64,000 nt of DNA, from the NCBI GenBank assembly GCA_012064415.1, contig SSNU01000163.1:124001-188000 (forward strand). Reading direction: 5' to 3'. Made by a program: the position numbers and the translations under genes. Positions within the stretch are counted from its first letter, which is position 1, and each line of letters opens with the position of its first letter. Source of the DNA: Gyrodactylus bullatarudis. Its lineage: Eukaryota; Platyhelminthes; Monogenea; Gyrodactylidea; Gyrodactylidae. Below are positions 12,893 to 23,589 of this stretch, piece after piece. The notes beneath the pieces are model-generated. The model was not told where the DNA came from. It made no database searches and saw only the letters and a program-made list of their open reading frames with translations.

Positions 12893-15800
12893 ATGCAAAC
12901 ATATAATATTCCATCTTCTACTCAGATTTATCATCCAAAATGCGAACGAGAAAAAATTATTACAGGTAGATTGATGCCTGGCGTGCCTAAGATTCCAACA
13001 AAATTTATCGGTAGTAGCAATGATTTTGGAACTTTATCGAATGTCATTGAGAAACTACTTGAGCTGCTAGAGGAACATAAAATTGTCCATTTAAAATTTC
13101 CAGTCGACTTGGACAAGAATATTATCATTCCTAGAGCTATCATCAACAAAGCTTGTGAAAAGAAAGAGAAATGCAGAATAATATTGTCCTATCCAAACCA
13201 TCTTCTTGCTAAATCATTTAGTGAGAAACTATCAGACGTGTATAATGAGAAATTGGGATTTCACGTAGGATATCAAGTCCGTCTTGAATCGAAGTAATTT
13301 CTTGATAGATTATTTTTTCAAATTCTAGAGTTTCTCCTTGTACATTTGCAACATTTTGCACTCACTCTGTTCTTATTCGTAGTTTATTTGCAGACTATAA
13401 AAAATTCGCTGGTATAACCCATTTAATCATATGTGACAACAAATTTCTGCAAGATCCGGATACCTCAGACAAGAAAATAAACATTTTCATTGATAAAATT
13501 CCTGATCTCATAAAAGTTTTTCCTCTGATAAAAATTTTACTGTTAACCGATTCTGGATATTCATCCCTTGAATCTAAGATCAACTATAATGAGGAAAAAT
13601 TAAAATTCGATTTATTAGAACTCAAACTATCGTCACTGGAAAACGAAGAAATTTTGATCAAATCCCTAGTAGTAAACTCATCTCAACAATCGATAAAAAC
13701 ATTTTATTTAGAAGATGTTTTGAGTTGGATTGGCACAATTGAAATGCCTGAAAATATTAACCAAATTATTCAAATTGATTCAATGCACTATTCAAACATG
13801 AAGTCAATGATAGAAAAAATAAAAATTGATCCCACTAAGGCAATTAACAATTTGGTAAGATAATTTATTCAACATAACATATTGAATGTATGTATCATTT
13901 CAGGAAATTTTAGAGACCTTTTTTTAGACATATGTAATGAGGGTAAACATTTCACCGCTTCTTTTTTTGCTCATTTTATTTTTGATTACTGTAGTGAACA
14001 TTAGTAACACTGTTTTTTAAACTCTTCTATAAGTTCAGATATACATAATATTTGAAAATCCAATTTTATGAAGTCATTGACATCAATGTGAGGACTAAAA
14101 TAACTAATTGGTAAAAAGCGGTTTAAATACAGCCATTTTCACACATGATGACTCGAGATAAATTAAATATTTCATGAAGGTTTATTTTTATACCTCTCTG
14201 CCCCAAGTCAGTAGCCAATGAATTTTCAGTATCCAAGGACCAATCAGAATTTAGCAGATTTTTTCTATTCCCAATATTTCACAACTTTCCATAAAGCGTT
14301 TGTTTTAAAATAAGATACTACATGTTAAGCCTCATGAGATAGAGAATTTTTTGCTCTTTTAAATGAACTAAAAATCATTGCTGTGTCTTTAGTAATAAAA
14401 TAGTAATAGATAAAATAACTCTGTTATCTTAGAGTGAACAGAAAAAATAATTGCACCATTCTATAGGCAATTGAATATCACATGTTATCCCTGAATATTT
14501 TTGTGAAACTGTAAAAGGTGTAAGATTCATTGCAAATATAAATCGGCTAACAAAACTTTTAACTAGGAAATTGTTGATGATAAAATATGAACAAAAATTT
14601 CACAAAAAGCTAAAACAAGATAGAGAGAATACCCAACCCCCCACCACCAGAAGATAGAAATTTTAAATGTGTGAATAGCACTCCAGTAGTCAATCCCCTT
14701 TCACCAAAAAGTCTATACAATACAGATGTTGTTAGATGAACTTTTCTAAGAGTGCGAACTGTTCGCCACCCTATAACCTCCATGAAATATTTAATTTATC
14801 TCGAGTCATCATGTGTGAAATTGACTGTATTTCAAATTTGGATATATTTTTACAACTAATAAATACTATTAAAAAAATGCTATTTTCTCAATCGATACAT
14901 TTTTAGTTCAATTCAATGATCCTTAATAAAAATCGAGACATTAACAATTTAACAATGGACGACTTAATTTATGACATTTGGAAAATTATTCTTGCTAATC
15001 ATATGTGCTTGAAAAAGATTGAATCAAATTCTTCTCTCTTACATATGAAAAGCATTCTAAAATGTCTAGTTTCAAGCTGGTTTTCGGTGGATTATCATCA
15101 TTCAGCATTGGGATTAAACTTATTGATGATATGTTGTGCTGCTGGCCTCGCAAAATGCGTAGAGACAATCTTGCAACATGGATCAAATCCCTTTTCTCGT
15201 ATTTTACTCCCCATTGATTTAGTCTTGTCCAAATACTCAAGATCAGATATTCTGGGTTCTGAAGACTGTGAATATGTCGCAGTCAATTCTTATCACATCA
15301 GCTTGATTTTCAACAATTTTTTCTGTTCAGAAATCATCCTCAATCACATGTGAGATTTATATAACAAATTTTAGGTGTTTCTTGAGCTCCAATGTTATTA
15401 TGGAAGATCAAAATATTTCAATTTTACGCTACAAAGCTATCGTTCGCAATCCGGTATCATTAGAGAGTGTTTTTGATGATAAAATATCAAATCTCAACTT
15501 GAGTAAAAATACTCTAAGTTATCTCATATCCAAGAATTTTATCCTCAATGATAATCAATCTGATTTTCACCTTATTTTCAGTTTAATAATTAAGATCCTA
15601 AATTTTTCTAACACTGGCAATATTCTAGTTTTCCTAAAAAATTACGAAGAAATTAATTCTTTTCGCAAATATTTCTTTGCTGTTTACTTTGAGCCGTAAG
15701 TCTTTTCTAAACTCTTCAGGCAAGAAATAAAAATATTTTTGATACACTCGAAGATGATGGTTTCAGATTTGATGAAAGTTCTAGAGGAAAAGACTTTAGA

Positions 15801-18586
15801 CGCCTCTCGTATTGTGAGTCTTATGGGTTATTTGTAAATTTATTCAGATTGTTTTGTCAACAAACTTTAGCGAAGATCATATTATTATTCCAAATATCTG
15901 TTTTGTTATTGACAATGGGGTGTGTGAGTTGGTAAGGCTAAATTTTTTTCTATTCTCTAAAGAGACTGGACAATAGTTGTAGTATTTCAATTTGGATCGA
16001 TAAAACTCAGGCTGACCGAAGAAGAAATAAGTAATTTGTTGATCTATTCATAGAATTAATAGAATCACATGTAAAGGAGATCCTATTGGAAATGATACTC
16101 GTCAAGGAATTTGTTTTCGGCTTTATCAAAAATATCAGCTGAAATCCAAATTTGATTTTGATAATATGACACCCAAGAGTTATCATAAATACATAATATA
16201 CAAGTGTCTTTTGAGTTCAACAGAAGCTAGTTTAAGAAATTTGATTCTATCACCAAATCAAAATCAACAATACTACTTGTACTATCTGAGAGTATCTGGA
16301 ATTTTAGATTCTTCCTTTAGACTGACCGAACTAGGATACCATGTATGTGACCTATCCATGGACCCTTGCTATGCAAAAATGATATTGATGAGCATATTTC
16401 TCAAATGCCTCGATCCAATTTTGACTATAGCTTGTATTCTGGCTTTGGACGGAGAACCTTGTGAGGACTAATTTAGCTTATTTTATTTTGTACAGTTGTC
16501 ACCTCATCTAAGCTATATGAGCAAGATAAAATTCTTGAAATTAAACGAAAATTTGCTGCAGACACAGCCAGTGATCATATGGCTTTACTGAGAGCATTTC
16601 AATACTGGCAAAAGGCTAGATCAGAGAATTGGGAAAAATCTTTTTGTGATAAAAATATGTTGTCTCAGTCCAAATTTGAAATTATCATATTGAAGAGGAC
16701 CAGAACTCTTGGCCAATTACGGGCCTTGGGGTTCGTCAAAGCTCGAGGTGCAAGTGACATTAGAGATTTAAATTTGAACAGTGGTAATTGGGCTGTAGTA
16801 AAGGCTGCTATAACTTATGGAATGTTTCCCAAAATAAAGAAAACAAAATATCTTTCGAGTGAAGCTCCTAATTTGGAATTAGAAAAATATTTTATTAGCC
16901 CCCTTTCAGTTTCAAATAAAGCTTTTCGAAAATCTCAGGACTACATTGGTTTGCATGGGCTGACTCATGAGAGGAATAAAGAAAGAGTTTTTCATGTTTA
17001 CGACAAGGAGCAAAGACTCAGAGTGTTTGAAAATTACAGTTTTAATACAATTGAAACAGTTACTGCTGTCTCTTTAACTACTGTCAAGTTGATGTGTGGC
17101 TTCAATAACAACATGGGTATGTGAATTTTAATTTATCTCTTTTAGAAAATTCTAAATTGGACAATCTAATCCATTTGCTACATCAAAACTGGTTCTTTCT
17201 TGTTAACGAAAAAATTAAAAATCCTGGTAAGACGTTTTTGGATTTTGAGAAGTTGACGCTCACGACAGTTGTTGAATTAATCACGACTTCTGAGAATGAA
17301 TTAAATCCACATTGTCAACCTTTAAATGTTGGAATTAGACCTCGACCGGTAGCCATTGAACCAGTTAATACGGAAGAGCTTAGTTCTTTTAAACTGCAGC
17401 TTAATAATGCTACACAGAGTTCCAAGTTGAGTATTGAGAGAAATAAAAAGTATTTCATGTATTTAACCTTCTACCTAATAGTAATCAACAAGCAGAAAAA
17501 CATGAAAATATCAGACAAAAGTTTTATCAAATTACCGAAAGGAACAATGTAAATTATATTGATCACCTTCGTGAGAAATTTTCTTCAATGAAGCTCCATC
17601 AAACTGATCATTCATCAAATCTTCCTCATTGTTATAATTATCAATCAATTGCGATAAATGATTTCACACCGACCAGAAAATATAAAATTCATGAAAGTTC
17701 AGCCGGTTTGAATTCTGGAGAATGTCAATTTTCATTAAATGCTTCTATAAGTGTGTGATTTGTCGGATAAAATTCTAAATATTTTTTTATTTATAAAAGA
17801 GATTTATTGAAAAAAATTAAAAAGAGGTAATGGTTATCTGGTGATAATTTTCTTGGAAATCTGCTTTATTGATTGGTGTTCAAAATTAAATTAGTTGACT
17901 TTGAATCTGATTCTGAGGGGATATAATGTGGAACGACAGAGGTACTTTTTCTGAGTACTTTTACGAATGTTAGAGAGGAGATCCCCACAATATTCAAAAT
18001 GAGGAAGGATACATTGTTTATGCAGTAAGAGTTCGAGATCCGAGTAGCGTACAAACTTTCTTAGGAAGTATGATTAAATTCTCAGTATCCTCAAAGTTTC
18101 TTCAGCATGAATGCGATTGTCAAGCTTTTAAGTTCAAGCGTAGTTAAGTCCGAGATCATTGATTTGAGTAACTAGAAGTGTGTTCAGGTCGGAATCAAGC
18201 AGGATTTTATCGCTGAGGCACATTATTTTAGTCTTATTGGTGTTGAAGGATAATCCAATTGTTTCTAGATGTGATGACAGATGTAAGTTCGGATGATTTT
18301 TTCTTAGTTAAAAAAATTAGTTGTAAACATTTTCAGACAAATTGAGGAGAAATTTTAAATATTTAAGAATTTGATCAGATTCCGAAATCAATATTAGAGA
18401 CTTGTTAGTATGGCTAAGGGTTTTTCATTGATTTCAAAATAAACCTCTTCTTTTGTGTAACTTTAAAAACAGAGAATTGATCGGAGTAAAGTTCCTCTAT
18501 ATCTTTTTCTAGGTGATGAAGAAGAATCCAGCTATTATGAGAAATTGGAAAAACAAGTTGAACAAATATTAAAAACATTTTTCTAA
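12893..18586 (+). CDS. YTHDC2: YTHDC2/Bgcn-like DEAH-helicase relative with degenerate ATPase motifs
   Basis: The family regulates germ-cell RNA: YTHDC2 in vertebrates, and Bgcn in flies, which is ATPase-dead and lacks YTH. Exons: 12893-13293, 13329-13854, 14907-15349, 15375-15695, 15720-15813, 15848-15931, 15963-16030, 16054-16460, 16496-17116, 17146-17458, 17482-17750 and probably 18513-18586, about 1,206 residues. If the last exon is wrong, translation stops at 17758 (1,184 residues). YTHDC2 landmarks appear in order: GYQVRLESKV, ATFCTHSVLIR, an ankyrin repeat inside the helicase region (GLNLLMICCAAGLAKCVE), VLSTNFSEDH, GICFRLY, CLDPILTIAC, DHMALLRAFQYWQKARS, GQLRALGFVKARG, NSGNWAVVKAA and GIRPRP. 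The Walker A GxGKT is replaced (VDLDKN), DEVH is replaced by CDNK, and the QRxGRxGR motif is lost (DRRRNKINRI). No YTH domain follows. Five introns are 23-31 nt. The two long introns (1,052 and 762 nt) both carry transposon debris. The homology is sure; catalytic death is inferred from motif loss. Confidence 0.9.
14121..14837. mobile_element. Terminal-inverted-repeat element (MITE-like) inside a helicase-gene intron
   Basis: The segments 14121-14180 and 14777-14837 are reverse complements over about 60 bp with only a handful of mismatches; both contain TTCACACATGATGACTCGAG or its complement. They flank about 600 bp with no coding capacity. The whole lies inside the 1,052-nt intron at 13855-14906, in a gene whose other introns are mostly 23-35 nt, so insertion explains the length. 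No clear target-site duplication was identified. It could be a non-autonomous DNA transposon or another foldback element. Confidence 0.7.
17891..18300 (-). mobile_element. Decayed non-LTR retrotransposon (LINE) reverse-transcriptase fragment
   Basis: The minus strand reads, with stops, HLETIGLSFNTNKTKIMCLS, INDLGLNYA, RIHAEETLRILR, KFVRYSDLELLLHKQCIL, HFEYC and LRIRFKVN. Each piece aligns in order with the larger LINE copy at 29532-30688 (for example AIGLTINDSKTKIMILS, IKDLGLNYD, SKFEYC). There is an internal deletion before the last piece and several stop codons, so it is dead. It sits in the last, 762-nt intron of the YTHDC2/Bgcn-like gene, in antisense orientation to that gene. Confidence 0.8.
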
Positions 18587-18891
18587 TGCTTAATCAATTG
18601 TGTAGTTTGTACAAATTCAAATCATCATTATGACCACAGCTATGAAAATGCAATCATTACTAGACTTGACTGGTTTTTTGATTTTCTATTATTATTATTA
18701 TTATGTGCATGTATGTTATTCATTAACTCTAGTTTGACATACTGAGTCGATACATGTTACAATAATGTTGTTATAAATATTGTTTGTTTCTTCCTAACTA
18801 ATACATAGCCGATACACACCGAATACATGGTATGTTAAATAAATAGACATTTTTTCAATATAAAATCATTCTGTTTCATCAACACTCTGTA
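18587..18891. other. Intergenic spacer upstream of the GH27 genes
   Basis: This 305-bp spacer has a short ATT microsatellite near 18690 and an AATAAA near 18838, compatible with polyadenylation of the upstream gene. No coding signal was seen. Confidence 0.5.
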
Positions 18892-20208
18892 ATGATAATG
18901 ATAACAGGTTTATCTGTTGCATTCTTTCTAAATACTCTAGTCTGGTTCTCACAGGGTCTAGATAATAATCTGGCCAGGACACCGCCCATGGGTTGGATGA
19001 CTTGGGAGCGTTTTGCGTGTGAAACCGATTGTAATAGATACCCTGATACCTGCATTAGTGAACACATGATAATAAACCAAGCGAAATCATTCAAGGATCA
19101 AGGATTTCTCGATGCTGGTTATCAGTACATGATAATCGATGATTGCTGGATTGGCAAGAGAGACGAGAAAACCCAGGAAATTCGAGCTGAGCCAAAAAGA
19201 TTTCCTAACGTGAGTTATAGAATAGTTTAATCTGAAGGGCATGGAACATGTCAGCAAATATTTGAATAATTTGGGAATTAGTTTCGGTATATATCTCGAC
19301 TTTGGCTCGCTTACATGTGGTGGCTATCCAGGCTCAGAGTTTCACTTAAACCAAGATGCCCAGACTCTTGCAAAATGGAATGTATCCTATGTCAAAATGG
19401 ATGGCTGTTATGCTAATGCAAAAGATTATGAGAAAGGCTATGAAACTTTTTCAAAGTTTATAAACACCCAGGATAGATCAACTGTATTTAGTTGTAGCTA
19501 CCCTGCATATATGAACTGGGAGCAAGGAGATCCTTTCAGTTGGACAAAACTTGTTGAAAACTGTAATTTATGGCGAATGTACTACGACATTACAGATGAT
19601 TGGGGTGCCGTTCTTGGTATCATCGATCTTTACAAGAAACAAAACGATAAACTATCCAGGTATGGCGGAATCGGCCATTGGAATGATCCAGACATGTTGA
19701 TGATAGGAAATTTCGGTCTGTCCAGAAGTCAATCATTTGCTCAAATGGGCATGTGGGCAATATTTGCTGCCCCCCTCATTATGTCAACTGATCTCACCTC
19801 TATTGATCCTGATATGAAATCTATTCTATTGGATAAAGATCTCATTGGCATTGACCAAGATTCCCTCGGCGTTCCTGGACAGTTTGTGAAAGATCAAGGA
19901 AAATTGTCGGTGAGAAATTTGATAATTGCAATGATAATTTATAATTAATTTTAATTATAACTTTATTCTCTATTTTTTAGTTTTGGAAGCGAACATTGAG
20001 CCTTAACAGAATGGCGATTGCAGTTTTAAATTCTGATACAATCGGTTCATCCAAAAGAGTTACAGTATCATTCAGAGATTTTGGAATACCCGAAGGTAAA
20101 AGCTTTACAGTATACAATTTAAAGTCAAAAATTAATGAGACTAATCAAAATTCTTACGAGTTCAACTTATTCAGTTCATCCCTGGATTTACGCATAGTTC
20201 ATCTTTGA
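18892..20208 (+). CDS. NAGA: Lysosomal alpha-N-acetylgalactosaminidase / alpha-galactosidase A family (GH27)
   Basis: This enzyme removes terminal alpha-GalNAc (or alpha-Gal) from glycans, normally in lysosomes. Exons 18892-19209, 19238-19909 and 19981-20208 give 405 residues, the usual family length. Residues 1-22 form a signal peptide. Family motifs: RTPPMGWMTWERFAC, IIDDCW (substrate-binding Asp pair), YVKMDGCY (nucleophile Asp), DITDDW (acid/base Asp) and HWNDPDMLMIGNFGLS. The specificity loop reads CSYPAY, with Ser and Ala where alpha-N-acetylgalactosaminidase has them and alpha-galactosidase A has Glu and Leu, so GalNAc specificity is predicted. The first intron is 28 nt, in phase 0. 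The next gene is a tandem paralogue less than 100 bp downstream on the same strand. Confidence 0.93.
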
Positions 20209-20301
20209 ATAAAATAATAATTAACATTATGCAATTTACAATTTTTCCTCTAATCTTTCAGATTATCAAGTGATCTTGAACTAATGCCGCTTGTTCTCTA
20301 G

Positions 20302-21708
20302 ATGCTGTCAAAAGAAATTCTTGCATTTCTATGCATTGCTCTGCTGGCGATGGCAGTTGCTAAACCTCCTATGGGCTGGTCCAGTGGATTTCGCTTCAAG
20401 CAATACACCGATTGTACAAGTCAAGATGATTCATGTCTGAATGAAGCCTTGGTTAAGGCCACAGCTGACGAGCTAGTCTCTGGGGGCTATCTCAGCAAAG
20501 GTTATGACCACATAATTCTCGAGGATTGGATGGACAAGGACCGCGATTCAAACTTTCAACTTGTCCCAGATAAAAAACGATTTCCACAGGTAGATTTGTA
20601 CTTTTATTGTTTCCCTTCCAAATGTAAATTATTATGAGTTTCTTAACATTAACCTAGGGATTCAAATCGCTTATTGATTACGTTCATGGGAAAGGTCTCA
20701 AGTTTGGTCTTTATCTCAATTTTGGTCAGTACACACCCAATGGCTCTCCAGGGTCAATGTTTTTCATGGATATTGATGCAAAAACAATGAGAGACTGGAA
20801 AGTGGACTACGTAAAACTGGATGCTTACCAATCAGATCCGAATCAACAAGAAGTTGGAATAATGACATTTTCCAATTATCTCAGACAAAATAATAAGTGA
20901 TTTAGAATAAAATACACTAAATAGGACTTATCAAATGATTGCTTTGATTCTCTATTTTCTAGTTCAATTCACATCATGTGTCAATATCCTGTTTATCAGG
21001 CATGGCAAACTAAAGGAGGTAGTTACGATTTTAAAAATCTCGCCAAATCCTGTGACACATGGAGAATAACTGGTGATGTTCAAGATAGCTTCTCAAGCAT
21101 CAAGGCTGTCGACAATTTCTTGGTGAAATATATTCCAGATTTGTTGGAAAAGCAGAAAGACTTGTATGATCACCCCTTTGATTCTGACTTTCTCCTGATT
21201 GGAAATACAGGTCTTTCTAAACGACAATCTGAAATGCAGATGATGCTGTGGAGCATTTGGAATGCACCATTAATCATCTCTGCTGACCTATTGAAAATGA
21301 CCGATTTTGATAAAAAACTACTCCTAAATGAATTCCTAATAGAAGTCAATCAGAATACAAATGGAAATATGGTCGAAACAGTGAATGGCCCAAATAAGAA
21401 TATTCAGGTGAAATCACGTTCACAGAGATTTTAATTTCGAACTTAAAATCTTTTTTAATTTCTTTTAGATTTGGAGAAGAAAAATTTCTGATAGTGAACA
21501 GGTTGTATTATTCCGAAATTACAATACTCTTGGCTCTCAAATTAACCTCACTAAATCGGTAAAGGAGCTGATCAATGTTAATTCGGGAAAATTCAGTCTC
21601 ATGGATTTGTTAACTGGGAAAATCGAACGTCAAATCGATGCAAGCACACAAATTAACTTTGTGATCACCTTGTCGTCTGGAAAAATTTTCAAAATTTCTA
21701 AAGAATAA
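20302..21708 (+). CDS. Divergent tandem GH27 paralogue, substrate site altered
   Basis: Exons 20302-20589, 20658-20896, 20963-21407 and 21469-21708 give 403 residues with a strong signal peptide (ILAFLCIALLAMAVA). GH27 landmarks remain: KPPMGWSSGFRF, GLKFGLYLNFG, YVKLDAY (nucleophile Asp kept, following Gly-Cys lost), DTWRITGDVQDSF (acid/base Asp and the preceding Arg kept) and GNTGLSKRQSEMQ. Substrate-site residues have changed: IDDCW is EDWM, NDPDM is DSDF, and the specificity loop is CQYPVY. Both catalytic Asp residues survive but the sugar pocket does not match either known specificity. It may have a new substrate or be a non-enzymatic lectin-like secreted protein. It arose by tandem duplication with the gene 93 bp upstream. 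Confidence 0.88.
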
Positions 21709-22088
21709 AATTATGAAATTATTGAGAATTATTTTTTAATTTGAATGGGATAATTTTAAATTTTGATTTAAAACTCATTTGGTCTACTGAAAAGTAAGTA
21801 GAAAATAAGGTGTTACAAATTGTTTAACAAAATGAGTTATAAAATACATATAAGTTATATGATGTAACCGGCATTTTTTTGATTTATACAAAAAAATTGA
21901 ATACAAATTTTGTTATATTAAAAAGTTTTATTTTTACTGGACATTTTAAAATTGTAACAAAATACTTGAACGTTATAATTAAAAAAATTAATTTGACAAT
22001 ATTTTTTCAGAAATGTTTATTTTAATAATAGGTCCGCGTTTTTATGGATGTTTTTATTCTAAGCCTATAGATTTGAGCTGTGAAACAT
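21709..22088. other. Intergenic spacer
   Basis: A+T-rich spacer with long A and T runs. AATAAAATT overlaps the upstream stop region and may serve in polyadenylation. No gene recognised. Confidence 0.5.
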
Positions 22089-22976
22089 ATGAGTGATGCT
22101 ACAATATACAACAAAAGTTCATCAATACAAATGCTGAAAAATATCTCTTCAAGAAATGGATCCCGAGAGTTTCTTGGTAATTCTCGTGAATCATTAGATA
22201 CAGCCAGCAGCGATGGCAGAAAGAAGAGAGGCAGTCAAATAATAGATGGTTTCGAAATACCAGAAGAAGAAATATGGTGCTATAACCCATCCAAGACAAA
22301 GTACACTAAAAATCCCTGTTATTTTCGTGATTGGATTCGAGAAGTATTCGATAGTTATGATTCTCCTCTCTATAATATAAAAGGACAAATATTTCACATT
22401 TTAGGCACAGCTCAAGATAAAAAAGCAGATTTTCAGGAGCCGAATAAACCAAGCGTTATGACAATGAGCCAAAGTGAATCTGTGCCTTCACTCAACAAAA
22501 TCAAAGAATCAACAACATTTGACGGCAAACTTACTAGTCATAATTCAAGAGGAAAATTGAGTTCTAGTCGCGGGCACAGTCACTCGCCCCCTATTCATTT
22601 ATCTGGTGACGAAGGAGATCTGTGTCTTCTCGCCAAAAAGCAAGAGGATGCTCTCAAAGCTCAAGTTGCTGCAATGAGTTACATGAGACACACTGAAAGT
22701 CAATCATCTCTTAAAAGCAATAATCCCAGTCCAATGGGCAGTAAGAGTTCTTTGAACAACATTCATTCGAGTATTGCTAAAGAAAAAATACCAGATCGTT
22801 ATATCAATGCTATGGAAGATTCCGAGTCTATGCTCAATAGAATTCGTCAACCAATCAGTACGAGACAAAATACAATCAACATTGTTGGCAATCACACCAA
22901 TTTAAGTCGAAGTTATAATCAACCTCTTCGTATTGATCCAAACAATAAGCAATACAAACACCAAAGTCACTATTGA
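22089..22976 (+). CDS. Ser/Asn-rich protein of unknown function
   Basis: An uninterrupted frame of 295 residues runs from ATG 22089 to TGA 22974-22976. It begins MSDATIYNKSSS, has one better-ordered segment at about residues 55-110 (EEEIWCYNPSKTKYTKNPCY, then FRDWIREVFDSYD) and is otherwise rich in Ser, Asn, Gln and basic residues, with several Arg/Lys-Gly-Ser patches that could be phosphorylation sites. There is no signal peptide or membrane segment. Such length without a stop in this A+T-rich DNA argues for real coding. A splice-acceptor-like CTATAG about 20 bp upstream suggests a 5' leader exon. Family not recognised. Confidence 0.65.
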   Translation: MSDATIYNKSSSIQMLKNISSRNGSREFLGNSRESLDTASSDGRKKRGSQIIDGFEIPEEEIWCYNPSKTKYTKNPCYFRDWIREVFDSYDSPLYNIKGQIFHILGTAQDKKADFQEPNKPSVMTMSQSESVPSLNKIKESTTFDGKLTSHNSRGKLSSSRGHSHSPPIHLSGDEGDLCLLAKKQEDALKAQVAAMSYMRHTESQSSLKSNNPSPMGSKSSLNNIHSSIAKEKIPDRYINAMEDSESMLNRIRQPISTRQNTINIVGNHTNLSRSYNQPLRIDPNNKQYKHQSHY

Positions 22977-23209
22977 ACAGTAACATTATGTGAAATGCAT
23001 TTTACTCAGTATTTTATTCAGTATTAAACAGTACAGTATTTTTTTTGGATATTTTATCTCTCTTTGGAGCTTGTGTGTTAATAATCTCATGTGTATGAAA
23101 ATTATTTTATTATTATATTTTTGCTCTAAAGACAATCATTTTTACTACAAATTCTTGTCAAGACTTTTCATTCAATGATTCAGTTTACATTAAAAGAAAT
23201 TTTTTTAGA

Positions 23210-23428
23210 ATGTCTGAAGAGGAAAGGTCTACGGAGAACATCCTGAATTTATTGAGCAGAGTCACCAAGTCAGCGGAAAAGCATGATAAGCTAACGGAAT
23301 TGGGCAGAGAATGTATCAAGTATTTGCACCGAGCTAAGGACGAAGAATGTGAATTGAGGAGAAATATTGATCAAAAATTAGCTCATAATGAGGAAATTGA
23401 CAAGGAACTTGCCTCCTTTGGCTACTGA
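23210..23428 (+). CDS. 72-residue charged helical (coiled-coil) protein, unknown
   Basis: The frame encodes a 72-residue protein starting MSEEERSTENILNLLSRVTK and ending ELASFGY. It is almost wholly helical in composition, with heptad-like Leu/Ile spacing and many Glu, Lys and Arg residues. A strong acceptor (polypyrimidine then TAG) lies directly before the ATG at 23208, so a 5' untranslated exon or an upstream coding exon is possible. It ends about 160 bp from the 3' end of the Hook gene on the other strand. Family not recognised. Confidence 0.6.
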   Translation: MSEEERSTENILNLLSRVTKSAEKHDKLTELGRECIKYLHRAKDEECELRRNIDQKLAHNEEIDKELASFGY

Positions 23429-23589
23429 AAGTTTTTCCACTACACTCGAATTATTTAATCAAGATGGATCAAAATAAATGCGTAATATTTATTATACAAG
23501 ATAATAATTTATTCGATTTACACATTTATAAAAAGCTGCATATTAAAATTCGATAATAATTTTCGATATGTAATACAAGTTAACAAGCT

